Origin: JAEUMD01 sp964559355
Lineage (GTDB): Bacteria; Pseudomonadota; Alphaproteobacteria; Rhizobiales; Hyphomicrobiaceae
Reading direction: 5' to 3'
NCBI GenBank assembly: GCA_964559355.1
Contig: CAZLHQ010000002.1
Location: 1 to 64,000 of the forward strand
Length of the DNA: 64,000 nt
Made by a program: the position numbers and the translations under genes. The notes below the pieces were generated by a model. That model was not told the origin of the DNA. It did not search any database and worked only from the letters and a program-made list of their open reading frames with translations. Of the stretch, positions 1 through 9,109 are shown piece after piece. Numbering within the stretch: position 1 is the stretch's first letter; each line of letters opens with the position of its first letter.

Positions 1-1876
1 GTTTGCCGAGATGAAGTCGCGCATCAAGGAGGACGACAGCTCTGTTCCAACTCCCGATGGCGCTTACGAATATTATGGCCGCTATGTGATCGGCGGACAG
101 TATCCGCTGATTTGCCGCCGGCCGCGCGACGGTGGCGATGAGACGATACTCATCGACGGCAACAAGGAGGCCGATGGCCATTCCTATTGGGGCTTTGCCG
201 GCAGCTCTCATGCCCCCGATCATCGCCTGCTCGCCTACTCCGTCGACGAGAAGGGCTCGGAGTTCTACACCATCCGCCTGCGCGACACTGCAACCGGCAC
301 AGACATCGACGAGATCATCACGGACGCCGGCGGGGGCACCGTGTGGTCGGCGGACGGTCGCTGGCTTTTCTACGTGCGCTACGACGAGAACCACCGCCCG
401 CGCTTTGTCTACCGGCACGCCGTCGGCACCCAGCAAAGCGCAGACATACTCGTCTATGAGGAAACCGACACCGGATTCTATGTCCACATCTCTGCGACAC
501 AGTCTCAGCGCCTTCTGCTCATTTCCTCGAGCGATCACGAGACGAGTGAAATCCACATTGTCGACACCACAGTGCCCGATGCCCCGCCGCGCCTCATCAC
601 CCCACGCGAGCCCCGGCACGAGTACGACGTCGAGGAGAACGCGGGCACGCTCTACATCACGACCAATTCCGCAGGTGCTGAGGATTTCCGCATCGTCACC
701 GCACCACTTGCCGATCCCGCACAAACGAACTGGCGCGATTTTATCGCCCATAAGCCCGGATGCCTGATCCTCGATGTCGTCGTGTTCAGCCGCCATCTGG
801 TTCGCCTGGAACGCGAAAACGGCCTTCCGCGCATCGTCATCCGTGAACTGGCCTCGGGCGCCGAACACACCATCGCCTTCGACGAGGAAGCCTATTCGCT
901 CGGCCTGTCCCACGGATACGAGTTCGACACGACGACGATCCGCTTCACCTATTCGTCGATGACGACACCGAGCGAGGTTTACGACTACGATCTGGTGAGC
1001 CGGCAGCGCGTGCTGCGCAAACGGCAGGAAGTGCCGACCGGGCACGATCCGCGTGATTACGTTACGCGCCGCATCTTTGCCACTGCCGCCGATGGCGAGC
1101 AGGTTCCGATCTCGCTGCTCTACCGCGCCACCACGCCGCTCGACGGCGACGCGCCGGCCCTCCTCTACGGCTACGGCGCGTATGGTATTGCCATGCCCGC
1201 CGCATTCTCGACGGCCCGGCTTTCGCTCGTCGATCGCGGCTTCATCTACGCCATTGCCCACATCCGCGGCGGCAAGGACAAGGGCTATCGCTGGTACACG
1301 GATGGCAAACGCGAGAAGAAGCGAAATACCTTCGCCGACTTCATAGCCGCGGGCGAACATCTGGCGGCAACCGGTCTCACGCGCCGCGGGGCGATCGTCG
1401 CGCACGGCGGCTCGGCCGGTGGCATGCTGGTCGGTGCCGTTGCGAACATGGCGCCGGATCTGTTCCTCGGCATCATCGCCGACGTCCCCTTCGTCGACGT
1501 TCTCAACACCATGCTCGACGCCGAGCTGCCGTTGACGCCGCCGGAGTGGCCCGAATGGGGCAACCCGATCGAGAGTGCCGAGGACTTCGCACTGATCCGC
1601 TCTTACTCGCCCTACGATAACGTCACCGCGCAACCCTATCCGCACATCTTCGCGCTCGCCGGGTTGACCGATCCGCGCGTCACCTATTGGGAGCCAGCGA
1701 AATGGATCGCGCGTCTGCGCGAAATGAACACGAGTAGCAACATGCTCATGCTGCGCACCAACATGGACGCCGGCCACGGCGGCGCCTCGGGCCGTTTCGA
1801 GGCGCTGAAGGAAACGGCGATCGAGTATGCCTTCGCATTGAAGATCGCGGGAAAGGCGACGGCAGGGGCCGCATAG
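1..1876 (+). CDS. ptrB: Oligopeptidase B (S9 prolyl-oligopeptidase family), 5' end missing
   Basis: Serine peptidase that cleaves short peptides after basic residues. The reading frame is open from base 2, so the gene enters from outside the window. About 625 codons are visible, against roughly 690-700 in the family, so an N-terminal piece is off the edge. The first half has the WD-like propeller repeats of S9A peptidases. The C-terminal alpha/beta hydrolase domain carries the nucleophile motif GGSAGG (Ser near codon 470), the acid in LTDPRV and the histidine in AGHGG. The ATG at 11 is internal and probably not the true start. The family call is firm; the exact cleavage specificity is inferred. 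Confidence 0.9.
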   Translation, partial: FAEMKSRIKEDDSSVPTPDGAYEYYGRYVIGGQYPLICRRPRDGGDETILIDGNKEADGHSYWGFAGSSHAPDHRLLAYSVDEKGSEFYTIRLRDTATGTDIDEIITDAGGGTVWSADGRWLFYVRYDENHRPRFVYRHAVGTQQSADILVYEETDTGFYVHISATQSQRLLLISSSDHETSEIHIVDTTVPDAPPRLITPREPRHEYDVEENAGTLYITTNSAGAEDFRIVTAPLADPAQTNWRDFIAHKPGCLILDVVVFSRHLVRLERENGLPRIVIRELASGAEHTIAFDEEAYSLGLSHGYEFDTTTIRFTYSSMTTPSEVYDYDLVSRQRVLRKRQEVPTGHDPRDYVTRRIFATAADGEQVPISLLYRATTPLDGDAPALLYGYGAYGIAMPAAFSTARLSLVDRGFIYAIAHIRGGKDKGYRWYTDGKREKKRNTFADFIAAGEHLAATGLTRRGAIVAHGGSAGGMLVGAVANMAPDLFLGIIADVPFVDVLNTMLDAELPLTPPEWPEWGNPIESAEDFALIRSYSPYDNVTAQPYPHIFALAGLTDPRVTYWEPAKWIARLREMNTSSNMLMLRTNMDAGHGGASGRFEALKETAIEYAFALKIAGKATAGAA

Positions 1877-2006
1877 GCACTTTTCGCATGACGCATCAGC
1901 TCGAGGCGCTGGCGAAGTTTCTCTAAGCCGGGCGCACGACGGGCTCATATCTCACTGCTTCGAAACTTCGGGTTGGTGAACGACGGATCAACGGTTAGGG
2001 ATCACC

Positions 2007-3212
2007 GTGCCCAGCCAACGATTGATGGTGACATCCTTGACGGACAAAGCCCGTTCGCTGACCCTTCTGCTTGCCGCCGAGGTGGCCGCCATGAGCCTCT
2101 GGTTCGTGTCTGCGGCTATCCTGCCCGACATGCTGCGCGAGGCGCCAATGTCAGCATTTCGGCAGGCCGCGTTGTCGAGCGGCGTACAAGCCGGTTTCGT
2201 CATCGGCGCATTCACCTCGGCCGTGCTGGGGATCGCCGACCGCTTCGACCCGCGTCGCGTGTTCGCACTGGCCGCGATCGCCGCCGGCCTCATCAATGCC
2301 TCGCTCCTCCTTCTAACGCCGGGGAGCACACTTGCCATAGTTGCGCGCATCGCAACCGGCGCACTGCTCGCCGGCGTCTACCCGGTGGGCATGAAGATCG
2401 CCGTCGGATGGGGTGACAAGGATCGCGGCTTCCTGGTCGGGGCCCTCGTCGGCGCCTTGACGCTCGGATCAGCTTTGCCACATCTCATCGCGCTTGGTGG
2501 CGGCGCCAACTGGCGCGTTACCGTCTCCATCGCCTCGATTGCCGCAATTGCGGCTGGCTTGCTCTGCCTCGGAGTGAAGATCGGCCCACTCCACACCAGA
2601 GCCGCGACGTTCGATGCCAAAGCCATTGCAATCGCCTGGACCAACCGCAAGGTGAGGCTCGCCATCGCCGGCTATCTCGGCCACATGTGGGAGCTTTATG
2701 CGATGTGGGCCTGGGTCGCGCTGGCCTGCTCGCAATCGTTCCAGGCGACGATGGCCCAACCCGCTGCCGAGCAATTTGCCAAGTTCACCGCGTTCTCTGC
2801 CATCGCAGCCGGTGGCATCGCCTGTGCCGTGGCAGGACTGGCCGCCGATCGCATCGGCAAGGCGAACGTCACGATCATCGCCATGCTGGTGAGCGGCACG
2901 GCCGCGATACTGACCGCCGTGACGTTCGGTGGGCCGGCGTGGCTGACGATGCTCGTGGTCATCATATGGGGCATCGCCATCGTGCCGGATTCGGCCCAGT
3001 TCTCAGCTCTCGTTGCCGATCATGCGCCAGTCGGTATGGCCGGCAGTCTAATGACGCTGCAGACGGCGCTCGGATTTGCCCTGACGATCGTCACGGTGCA
3101 GGCAACCCCCGTGCTCGCGTCATTCTTCGGCTGGCCGCCGGTGCTGGCGTTGCTGGCCATCGGGCCGGCGTTCGGTGTCGTGGCCATGCGCCGCCTGAAT
3201 GCTATGGCGTGA
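2007..3212 (+). CDS. Major facilitator superfamily transporter
   Basis: Integral membrane protein of 401 residues with about twelve hydrophobic segments, a normal size for the MFS. A cytoplasmic loop with ADRFDPRR after the second or third helix and the matching AADRIGKAN in the second half fit the MFS loop 2-3 signature and its repeat. I chose the GTG at 2007 because AGGG sits about 8 bases upstream; the ATG at 2025 has no such site. The substrate is not evident. The overall look recalls cyanate or nitrate/nitrite-type MFS members, but no specific motif supports that. Confidence 0.8.
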   Translation: MPSQRLMVTSLTDKARSLTLLLAAEVAAMSLWFVSAAILPDMLREAPMSAFRQAALSSGVQAGFVIGAFTSAVLGIADRFDPRRVFALAAIAAGLINASLLLLTPGSTLAIVARIATGALLAGVYPVGMKIAVGWGDKDRGFLVGALVGALTLGSALPHLIALGGGANWRVTVSIASIAAIAAGLLCLGVKIGPLHTRAATFDAKAIAIAWTNRKVRLAIAGYLGHMWELYAMWAWVALACSQSFQATMAQPAAEQFAKFTAFSAIAAGGIACAVAGLAADRIGKANVTIIAMLVSGTAAILTAVTFGGPAWLTMLVVIIWGIAIVPDSAQFSALVADHAPVGMAGSLMTLQTALGFALTIVTVQATPVLASFFGWPPVLALLAIGPAFGVVAMRRLNAMA

Positions 3213-3245
3213 CGTGCGGGCCATCGGAGGCAGGTCGCATGTCGT

Positions 3246-3518
3246 TCATCCGCCGCCGCGTTGAAACGCGATGTCGAAGCGGCGCAGGAAGGCTTCAGCC
3301 TCGTTTGCCGGCACACCCGTCAGCGTGATCGCGACCTTGGCCTGCGGCAGCTCGAGCAGGCCGCCACCGATGCGGCGTGGCGGCAGCGGTTTGTAAGCGA
3401 TCTCAGCGATGCCGCCTGCCGCGCCCAAGGCAAGCGTCGCGCGGCCATCGGAAATCACAACATCAGCGCCGGCAAATGCGGCAAGGCTCTTGGCGAACTC
3501 GGCGGCAGATAGCGTCAT
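3246..3518 (-). CDS. Small conserved-looking hypothetical protein (90 aa)
   Basis: Soluble 90-residue protein starting MTLSAAEF. I prefer the ATG at 3518, with GAGAAG just upstream, over the longer open frame to 3665, whose extra N-terminus is low complexity. The middle has an R-I-G-G-G-L-L-E-L-P segment followed by a short beta-rich stretch (KVAITLTGV), and the protein ends in a Gly run. No signal peptide or membrane segment is visible. It converges with the MFS gene, leaving about 30 bases between the stops. I do not recognise a family; function unknown. Confidence 0.5.
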   Translation of the reverse strand: MTLSAAEFAKSLAAFAGADVVISDGRATLALGAAGGIAEIAYKPLPPRRIGGGLLELPQAKVAITLTGVPANEAEAFLRRFDIAFQRGGG

Positions 3519-3654
3519 GATCTTCTCGATCACGACAGGTGACGTCGCGGATGTCACGTTCGCGGCTCGCTTCTCACTCGATCCAGGGTCTGACGGTACC
3601 GGCTCGCGCAGCGCACCCGAACCGGCAGAACTCCCGTGGCACGTTGGCGAGCGC

Positions 3655-3690
3655 CAAACAAACAAAAAAAGGGCGGCCAGCGCCGCCCTT
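3655..3690 (-). terminator. Rho-independent terminator for the minus-strand gene at 3765-5108
   Basis: A perfect 9-bp stem (3669-3677 with 3682-3690) and 4-base loop is followed, on the minus strand, by a run of seven T residues and further T-rich sequence (complement of 3655-3670). This is a classic intrinsic terminator about 75 bases past the stop of the membrane-protein gene. Confidence 0.85.
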
Positions 3691-3729
3691 CCTCAATGTC
3701 ATCGTCACGCAAACCTCTATCAAAGCGAA

Positions 3730-3749
3730 AGGCCGCCTCGCGGCGGCCC
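3730..3749 (-). repeat. Second GC-rich hairpin next to the terminator
   Basis: An inverted repeat of at least 7 bp (GGCCGCC with GGCGGCC, loop TCGC) lies between the stop codon at 3765 and the terminator. It has no T run of its own. Together the two hairpins form a tandem 3' structure. Confidence 0.5.
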
Positions 3750-3764
3750 TTGCAGTTGCCTTTA

Positions 3765-5108
3765 TCAGGCGGCCTCGGAGCTGAAGGCCGGCGCGTTCTT
3801 ATCCTCCGTCTGGTCCATTTCGGACTTCAGCGCGATGCCGATGTACCGAACTCTGCCTGCGATCTTGGCTTTCTGAACACCAAGCTCTCCAAATTCGCGT
3901 CCGAAGGTCGGCAGGGCGAGAGGCTCCTTGTTCTGCTCCTCACACCAGGCACAATAATCTTCGTACAGCGTCGTTGCAGTCAGACTTGAACCATCTTGAG
4001 TGTCGATTCTCTCCTTGTAGAAGCGTTCAACATCCGTCTCGGGTGCCACGAGCCTTTGCGGCTGGGCAACGGGCGCCGACTTGTTGTCGTTGGCGCCGGA
4101 ACGCGGCTGCTCGATCGCAACGGGAGCCATGGCCGGAGCCGCAACTTCCGCCACCGCTGCCGCGGCGGTGCCGATGTCGGACTTGTCGTCCTCCATTTCG
4201 GTGCTTGCAATCTCCTCGATGCGAGGAGCCTCGATCGCTTCAACCTTTGGTGCGACCATCGCGGACTGGGTTGCAACCCGTCCAGCCTCACGCAGCCGCG
4301 CCATGTCGGGAGCAGCCGGTGCGAGGCGATCGTCGATACGCCAAGCGCTGAAGGCGACGTACATGCCGAAGCTCGAACCGATCTCGAGCAAGATCGCGAT
4401 GAACACCGTCAGTGCCATCTGGATCGTGCTGACATCGAAGCCCGAAAGCTTGGCCAGAACGGCGGCTTGCGGATCGGCTTCCGCCATCACGCTGCCACCT
4501 GCCGTAGTCTTCGACAATGCGGCCTGCGTTTCAGCAACCCGCGCTTCCAATGCGCCACGCTGCTCGGCGGAGCCAAGCTCGGCAGCCAAGGCATGGTACT
4601 TGTCGCAGAACGTGCGCTGGTACTTGTCCTTGGCCTTGGTGCAACCGTCGGTCCATTGCCAAGCGCGGTTAGTTTTGGCCGCCGCCATCTCACTTTGAAC
4701 CGTTGCAGCCGGACGATGCTGCGGCACCCAGGAGAGTTGCTCCTGCGCCCGTTGCAAGTCCGCCCTCAGGTCCTTGTAGGATTGAGAGGCAACCTCACGC
4801 TGCCCGGCCGTATCGAACCGGTTCAATGCCGCGTGACCGAAGGCCGAAGTCAGCGAATAGCTCGTGACGACGACCCAAACGACAGCCGATGCTGCCGCCT
4901 GCGACCACATCTTGTTTCGAATTGCGGCGAACAGGAAGAACGGTATCAACGCCTTGAAACAATCGGCAGCGGCACTTGCCGCACCATAGATTTGACCGTC
5001 CAGCTCGGTTTTTCCGAGACTTAATCCAAAACGCCAGTTCATCGCAGCGGAGACTGCTAGCAGCACTCCCGCGGCGAGGACGCCTAACACACCTAGAGCA
5101 TGTCTCAT
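3765..5108 (-). CDS. Membrane protein with coiled region and primase-like C-terminal domain
   Basis: 447 residues. The N-terminus has three hydrophobic segments (roughly 5-25, 45-62 and 72-92). A charged, probably coiled-coil region with paired cysteines follows (TDGCTKAKDKYQRTFCDK, near 153-170), then another membrane segment around 225-255. A Pro/Ala/Glu-rich linker leads to a C-terminal domain from about 358 (DVERFYKERI to VRYIGIALK). That last domain, with YEDYCAWCEEQ and FGRELxxLG-like spacing, resembles the winged-helix C-terminal domain of phage or plasmid primases. A membrane-anchored protein with such a domain is unusual. Function unknown; similar arrangements may be of phage or plasmid origin. 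A terminator follows. Confidence 0.6.
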   Translation of the reverse strand: MRHALGVLGVLAAGVLLAVSAAMNWRFGLSLGKTELDGQIYGAASAAADCFKALIPFFLFAAIRNKMWSQAAASAVVWVVVTSYSLTSAFGHAALNRFDTAGQREVASQSYKDLRADLQRAQEQLSWVPQHRPAATVQSEMAAAKTNRAWQWTDGCTKAKDKYQRTFCDKYHALAAELGSAEQRGALEARVAETQAALSKTTAGGSVMAEADPQAAVLAKLSGFDVSTIQMALTVFIAILLEIGSSFGMYVAFSAWRIDDRLAPAAPDMARLREAGRVATQSAMVAPKVEAIEAPRIEEIASTEMEDDKSDIGTAAAAVAEVAAPAMAPVAIEQPRSGANDNKSAPVAQPQRLVAPETDVERFYKERIDTQDGSSLTATTLYEDYCAWCEEQNKEPLALPTFGREFGELGVQKAKIAGRVRYIGIALKSEMDQTEDKNAPAFSSEAA

Positions 5109-6208
5109 AGGTTTGCCCTCTCCTTGTGCGGACAGCCGGCGCCAAGTCGGCCACCGGCTTGCGGTCTTGTCAGCCTCGAGGGGTAGGCTACCTGCTCATA
5201 CGCACTACTCTGGCGTGTGGAACCTTCTCAAGAGCGACTTCTCTCACCTGTGAGCATCCAGAACCCATTCCCCAATGGGTGCCGGCAGATGGCTGAAGCG
5301 TTCCCGGTTCGACACACTCTAGAGCCGGAGCCCTGGTTGGCATTCGATGTGATCACAGCACCAATCGCCGCTCGATCCGCGCTGTGCAGAACTCATCGAT
5401 AAGCACCAGGGATAACAAGTTCGACGCAATAGACACGCCCCCTCGATTTCAACGCTAACTCGATTCGTAGCGAATTGTTAAAGGAATCAGTTTCCTAGAT
5501 GGAACATCCCGGAGCCGCTGCGGGTCCATGGCTCGTCTTTGCCGGCCGCCCCCGCGCGCAGTTCTCCACAACGGCGGCGAAACCATCAACAGGCTATCCC
5601 CAGCCCACAGGCCGCCTGCTACTAGATGTTGTGGCTTGCCGTGATGCCTGCACCAAGTGTGGTTCTGCGGCCGCGCCGTGTGGCATATCCACCCAAACCG
5701 GCGCCAATCGACTTGTTGGACGAGCGCCGTCGTCCGCACTCAGACAAGTGATGCAAATTTGGCACTAGCGGGTTTGTCTATAACATGATGGTTGCATCCG
5801 CCACTGCTTCGATTAATCTTAGAGTGAAGTGCACGGATTGGCATGCAACCGCTCTGCGTGAGCTTACTCGCAATCGCAGCCACACCTTGTGCCCAGACCG
5901 ACAACACGAGTGGCAACTCCCGGATCTGCACCCCCACGTTTACTGCTCCCAGGTCTACAGCTCCAGGTCTACAGCTCAGGTTCTCGGCACCTCAGGCACT
6001 CGGCACATCAAGCAACATGCCTCTCCTCGCACCTGCCCGACCGCGTTCGCCTATCAGATCGGCGAGAGTTGCGTGTTGCGGGCCTTACCTGCGTCCTGGC
6101 GCGATGTTCCAGGACCAGGAGTCGTGAGTCAGGGCTCCTGTATGGGGTCGAAGAGTGACGCGCGCGTTCGTCCAGCGACCCTGGGGGCGCGTGCCGGAGG
6201 GTAGTACG
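5109..6208. other. Long intergenic stretch without a convincing gene
   Basis: About 1.1 kb between divergently oriented genes. Short open frames exist on both strands, but their translations are Arg/Ser/Cys-rich shadows with no ribosome site, hydrophobic pattern or recognisable motif. It should hold the promoters for the genes on both sides. The one structure I could pick out is the short tandem repeat near 5947-5974. Confidence 0.5.
5947..5974. repeat. Two tandem 14-bp units
   Basis: The unit CTCCAGGTCTACAG occurs twice in direct succession, with one mismatch in the first copy. A degenerate third start (CTCAGGT) follows. It lies in the non-coding gap upstream of the peptidoglycan-binding protein gene. 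Confidence 0.6.
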
Positions 6209-7666
6209 ATGCGCTTTCTCAGCAGCTTCTTGTTCCTCGTCAGTGCACTCAGCGTCGGCGCCCTAGCCTATTTCCCCCATGTCGCCGGCCCGCACCCAGA
6301 CGCGATCGACATCGCCGAGATCGAGGCAACGCCTCCTCTTCCGCCGGCAATTGGCGGCGCAATTTCGAGCCAGAACGCGGCGGGGCGCTCGTTTTCACCA
6401 ACCAGTACTGGCTTTCGCAAGGTGGCCGACGCCGGTTCTGCCGGATCTTCGCAACCAGGCTCAGCGGCCAACGATCCGTCGCAGGCTGTTGTCAGCGGCG
6501 GCGCCTGGCAGACCAACGTGACCGTTGTAAAAGGCGATGGCGACGCCAAGCGCCGCTCCTTTGTCACTCCGAGCGGCTGGAATGAGCGCGTAGAACTCGC
6601 GCGCAGCCTGCAGGTCGAACTCAAACGGGTCGGCTGCTATTCTGGTGCGGCCGATGGCGATTGGGGCGGAGCCTCCAAGCGCGCCATGACGTCGTTCTTG
6701 CAGAAGGTGAATGCCACCTTGCCGGTCGAGGTGCCTGACTACATTCTTCTCACGCTCTTACAGGGGCACACAGACAAGGCCTGCGGCATCGAATGTCCAA
6801 GTGGGCAGAACTTCGCTGCAGACGGCCGCTGCATCTCCAATGCCATCGTTGCGCAAGGCCCCGGCCGCAACTCGCTGCTTGCTCGCAAAACCACTGGCGA
6901 GGTTGGCGGGCAGCGCACGGCGCTTGCTTCGGCTGTCAACACCCGGCCTGCTGACAAGGCTTGGACCGGCGCCGTCGCGGCGACCGGGGCTGCTTCGGTT
7001 GCGGCCGCAGGAACGACCGCAGCAGCAGCGCCGGCCGGACGACCCACCGCCCAGGTAAAATCCGGTACACCAGCACGATCAGTTGCGCGCTCCGCCTCAC
7101 CGCCTCCAGTCGCGCAGCCCGCACCCAACCAATATGCAGCCAATCAGAAGGCACAGCCGCAGCGCGCAGCCGCACCTACAGCAGGCGTCACGGCGTCCGC
7201 GCAAATCGATGCCGCGGCTCCCGCCGCTGCTGCACCGCCGCCAGTCGAGCCGCTGCCGGGTCGCATGGCGATTGGCGCACCCATTCCGGAGGCACCGGGC
7301 TCTGCACCGGCATCGCTCGCCACCGCGCCTCAAGCTGTCGCGCCCGCAATTGACATTGCCCCACGCCCGACCAAGCCGCGCGGGTCAACGTCCGCCGCGC
7401 TTACCAGCCCTGACAATGGCGATGCCGTGCAGGTCCAGGCGCCAGCCGCAGCACCTCCTGCGGTTGCCATTGCGCCGACCAAAGCCCGGCGCGCAAATGC
7501 AAGGCCGCGTGGCTCCGGTCAATTCTACTCGCGCTCAACACCTGCCAAGGCGTACCGCTCATACGAGCCTCGCAACGGGTACGCTGTCGTGCGAACCTCA
7601 CAAGGCAAGGTTCGGCGTGGGTCTCCTACTCACAATCTGATGTTGAGCCTGGGCGGCGTGTTCTAA
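6209..7666 (+). CDS. Secreted peptidoglycan-binding domain protein with long Ala/Pro linker
   Basis: 485 residues from the ATG at 6209, which has GGAGG 8 bases upstream; the longer frame to 6155 lacks this. The first 20 residues form a hydrophobic signal or anchor segment (FLSSFLFLVSALSVGALAYF). Around 130-190 lies a peptidoglycan-binding-like module (LARSLQVELKRVGCYSGAADGDWG), followed by a Cys pair (CGIECPSGQNF) typical of Hyphomicrobiales periplasmic proteins. The rest is a low-complexity Ala/Pro region ending in a basic segment. A cell-wall role is inferred from the module only. It converges with cutA across a hairpin repeat. Confidence 0.7.
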   Translation: MRFLSSFLFLVSALSVGALAYFPHVAGPHPDAIDIAEIEATPPLPPAIGGAISSQNAAGRSFSPTSTGFRKVADAGSAGSSQPGSAANDPSQAVVSGGAWQTNVTVVKGDGDAKRRSFVTPSGWNERVELARSLQVELKRVGCYSGAADGDWGGASKRAMTSFLQKVNATLPVEVPDYILLTLLQGHTDKACGIECPSGQNFAADGRCISNAIVAQGPGRNSLLARKTTGEVGGQRTALASAVNTRPADKAWTGAVAATGAASVAAAGTTAAAAPAGRPTAQVKSGTPARSVARSASPPPVAQPAPNQYAANQKAQPQRAAAPTAGVTASAQIDAAAPAAAAPPPVEPLPGRMAIGAPIPEAPGSAPASLATAPQAVAPAIDIAPRPTKPRGSTSAALTSPDNGDAVQVQAPAAAPPAVAIAPTKARRANARPRGSGQFYSRSTPAKAYRSYEPRNGYAVVRTSQGKVRRGSPTHNLMLSLGGVF

Positions 7667-7671
7667 AACCT

Positions 7672-7712
7672 GATCGTCGGCGATGGAACCGGCGCGTTTC
7701 CATCGATGACGT
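7672..7712. repeat. Palindromic intergenic element, copy 1
   Basis: Near-palindrome centred on GATGGAACC...GTTTCCATC (about 7682-7704), lying between two convergent genes. A related palindrome occurs at 12960-13000, also between convergent genes. It may act as a bidirectional terminator or belong to a dispersed repeat family. Confidence 0.5.
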
Positions 7713-7763
7713 TCCTCGCCAGAGTAACTCGTGCAGCCCAGTCAGCGGTGCGCCCGCGCGGGC

Positions 7764-8111
7764 TCATCGCACACGGATGGCCTGCGTCTCGCGCATGATC
7801 CAATCCAGAAATGCCGGCAACCCGTCGTCGACCGCCATCACCAGCACGGCGGGAACGTCATAGGGGTGGCGATCTGCCACCCTTTGCGTGACGGCGTGCG
7901 CCAGACCCGCGCGGGTCTTGACCAGGGCCGCCACTTCGGTCTCCTGCTGGCGCTCACCCTCCCAGTTGTAGATCGACGTTATCGATCCCAGCACATTAAC
8001 GCAGGCTGCGAGCTTGCTATCGATCAATTCACCAGCAATGCTCAACGCGATGTCACGATCTGGAAAAGTACAGTAGATCACTACAGGTCTGTCGACGTTG
8101 TCCGCCACCAT
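7764..8111 (-). CDS. cutA: Divalent-cation tolerance protein CutA
   Basis: Small soluble trimeric protein linked to tolerance of copper and other divalent metals; its exact biochemical role is unsettled in the family. The 115-residue product begins MVADNVDRP and shows the family core: KLAACVNVLGSITSIYNWEG, then TEVAALVKTR and HPYDVPAVLVM. Length matches the usual 105-115. I chose the ATG at 8111 because GAGGAGG lies just upstream; a longer frame to 8147 has an Arg-rich, unlikely extension. Confidence 0.92.
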   Translation of the reverse strand: MVADNVDRPVVIYCTFPDRDIALSIAGELIDSKLAACVNVLGSITSIYNWEGERQQETEVAALVKTRAGLAHAVTQRVADRHPYDVPAVLVMAVDDGLPAFLDWIMRETQAIRVR

Positions 8112-8216
8112 CCACCTCCTCGACCGAGACCGCCCGGCCACAATCACCGCGTTGCAACCTTCGCCTCGCCGTCACCTACGGCGCCCACATGATGACCAGA
8201 TGACGGCCCCGACGAG

Positions 8217-8999
8217 ATGACGGCCCAAACGAAAAAATTCGACAAGATCGCCTTCGTCGCCAGCGACGTCGTCGAGGCCCAGCGCGGCATGAAACGCCTG
8301 ACGCAGCGTTATGGCAACGTCAAACCGTGGGAGGCCGATGCCATCGTCGCTCTGGGCGGCGACGGCCTCATGCTACAGACGCTGCATCGCTACATGAACG
8401 ACGGTATCCCGATCTACGGCATGAACCGCGGATCGGTCGGCTTTCTGATGAACGAGTATCGCGAGGACGATCTGATCGAGCGCCTTGCCGCCGCCGAGAC
8501 CACTCGCATCCATCCGTTGTCGATGATCGCCTTCGACAAGGAGGGCAAGGCGCACAAGAGCCTCGCCATCAATGAGGTATCTGTGTTTCGCGAACGCTTC
8601 CAGGCGGCCAAGCTGCAAATTGCGGTGGATGGCAAGGTGCGCCTGCACGAGCTGATCTGCGACGGCGTGCTGGTGGCTACTCCTGCGGGCTCGACCGCCT
8701 ACAACCTGTCCGCCGACGGGCCGATCCTGCCGATCTTCGCGCCACTGCTGGCGATGACGCCGATTTCACCATTCCGCCCGCGGCGGTGGCGCGGCGCGTT
8801 GCTGTCCAACTCCGCGCACATCACCATCACCGTCAACGAACCTGAGAAGCGACCCGTGAGCGCCACTGCCGATCACTTCGAAACTCGCGACGTTCTGCGA
8901 GTCGAGATCGAGCAGGCCCACGCCATCGAGCTTTTCATGATGTTCGACACCGGACACGATCTCGATGAGCGCGTGCTGTCCGAGCAGTTCCGCTATTGA
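8217..8999 (+). CDS. nadK: NAD kinase
   Basis: Phosphorylates NAD to NADP using ATP or polyphosphate. The 260-residue protein has the NAD-kinase GGDG motif (ALGGDGLML, near residue 47), the NE segment (AINEVSVFRERFQAAKL, near 119) and the conserved nucleotide-binding stretch TPAGSTAYNLSADGPILP (near 160). Length is typical of the short alphaproteobacterial form. It starts at an ATG with only a weak upstream GACGAG. It is divergent from cutA with about 105 bases between them. Confidence 0.93.
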   Translation: MTAQTKKFDKIAFVASDVVEAQRGMKRLTQRYGNVKPWEADAIVALGGDGLMLQTLHRYMNDGIPIYGMNRGSVGFLMNEYREDDLIERLAAAETTRIHPLSMIAFDKEGKAHKSLAINEVSVFRERFQAAKLQIAVDGKVRLHELICDGVLVATPAGSTAYNLSADGPILPIFAPLLAMTPISPFRPRRWRGALLSNSAHITITVNEPEKRPVSATADHFETRDVLRVEIEQAHAIELFMMFDTGHDLDERVLSEQFRY

Positions 9000-9109
9000 T
9001 CCGGGCGTAGAGGTGCTGCAACTCGCCGGCACGCTAGCAATCCTGGTGCAGCAGCAATCTATGTGCAGAAGGGTGCGCGGTGGCTCCACGACGGATGCCG
9101 ATCAGCACG

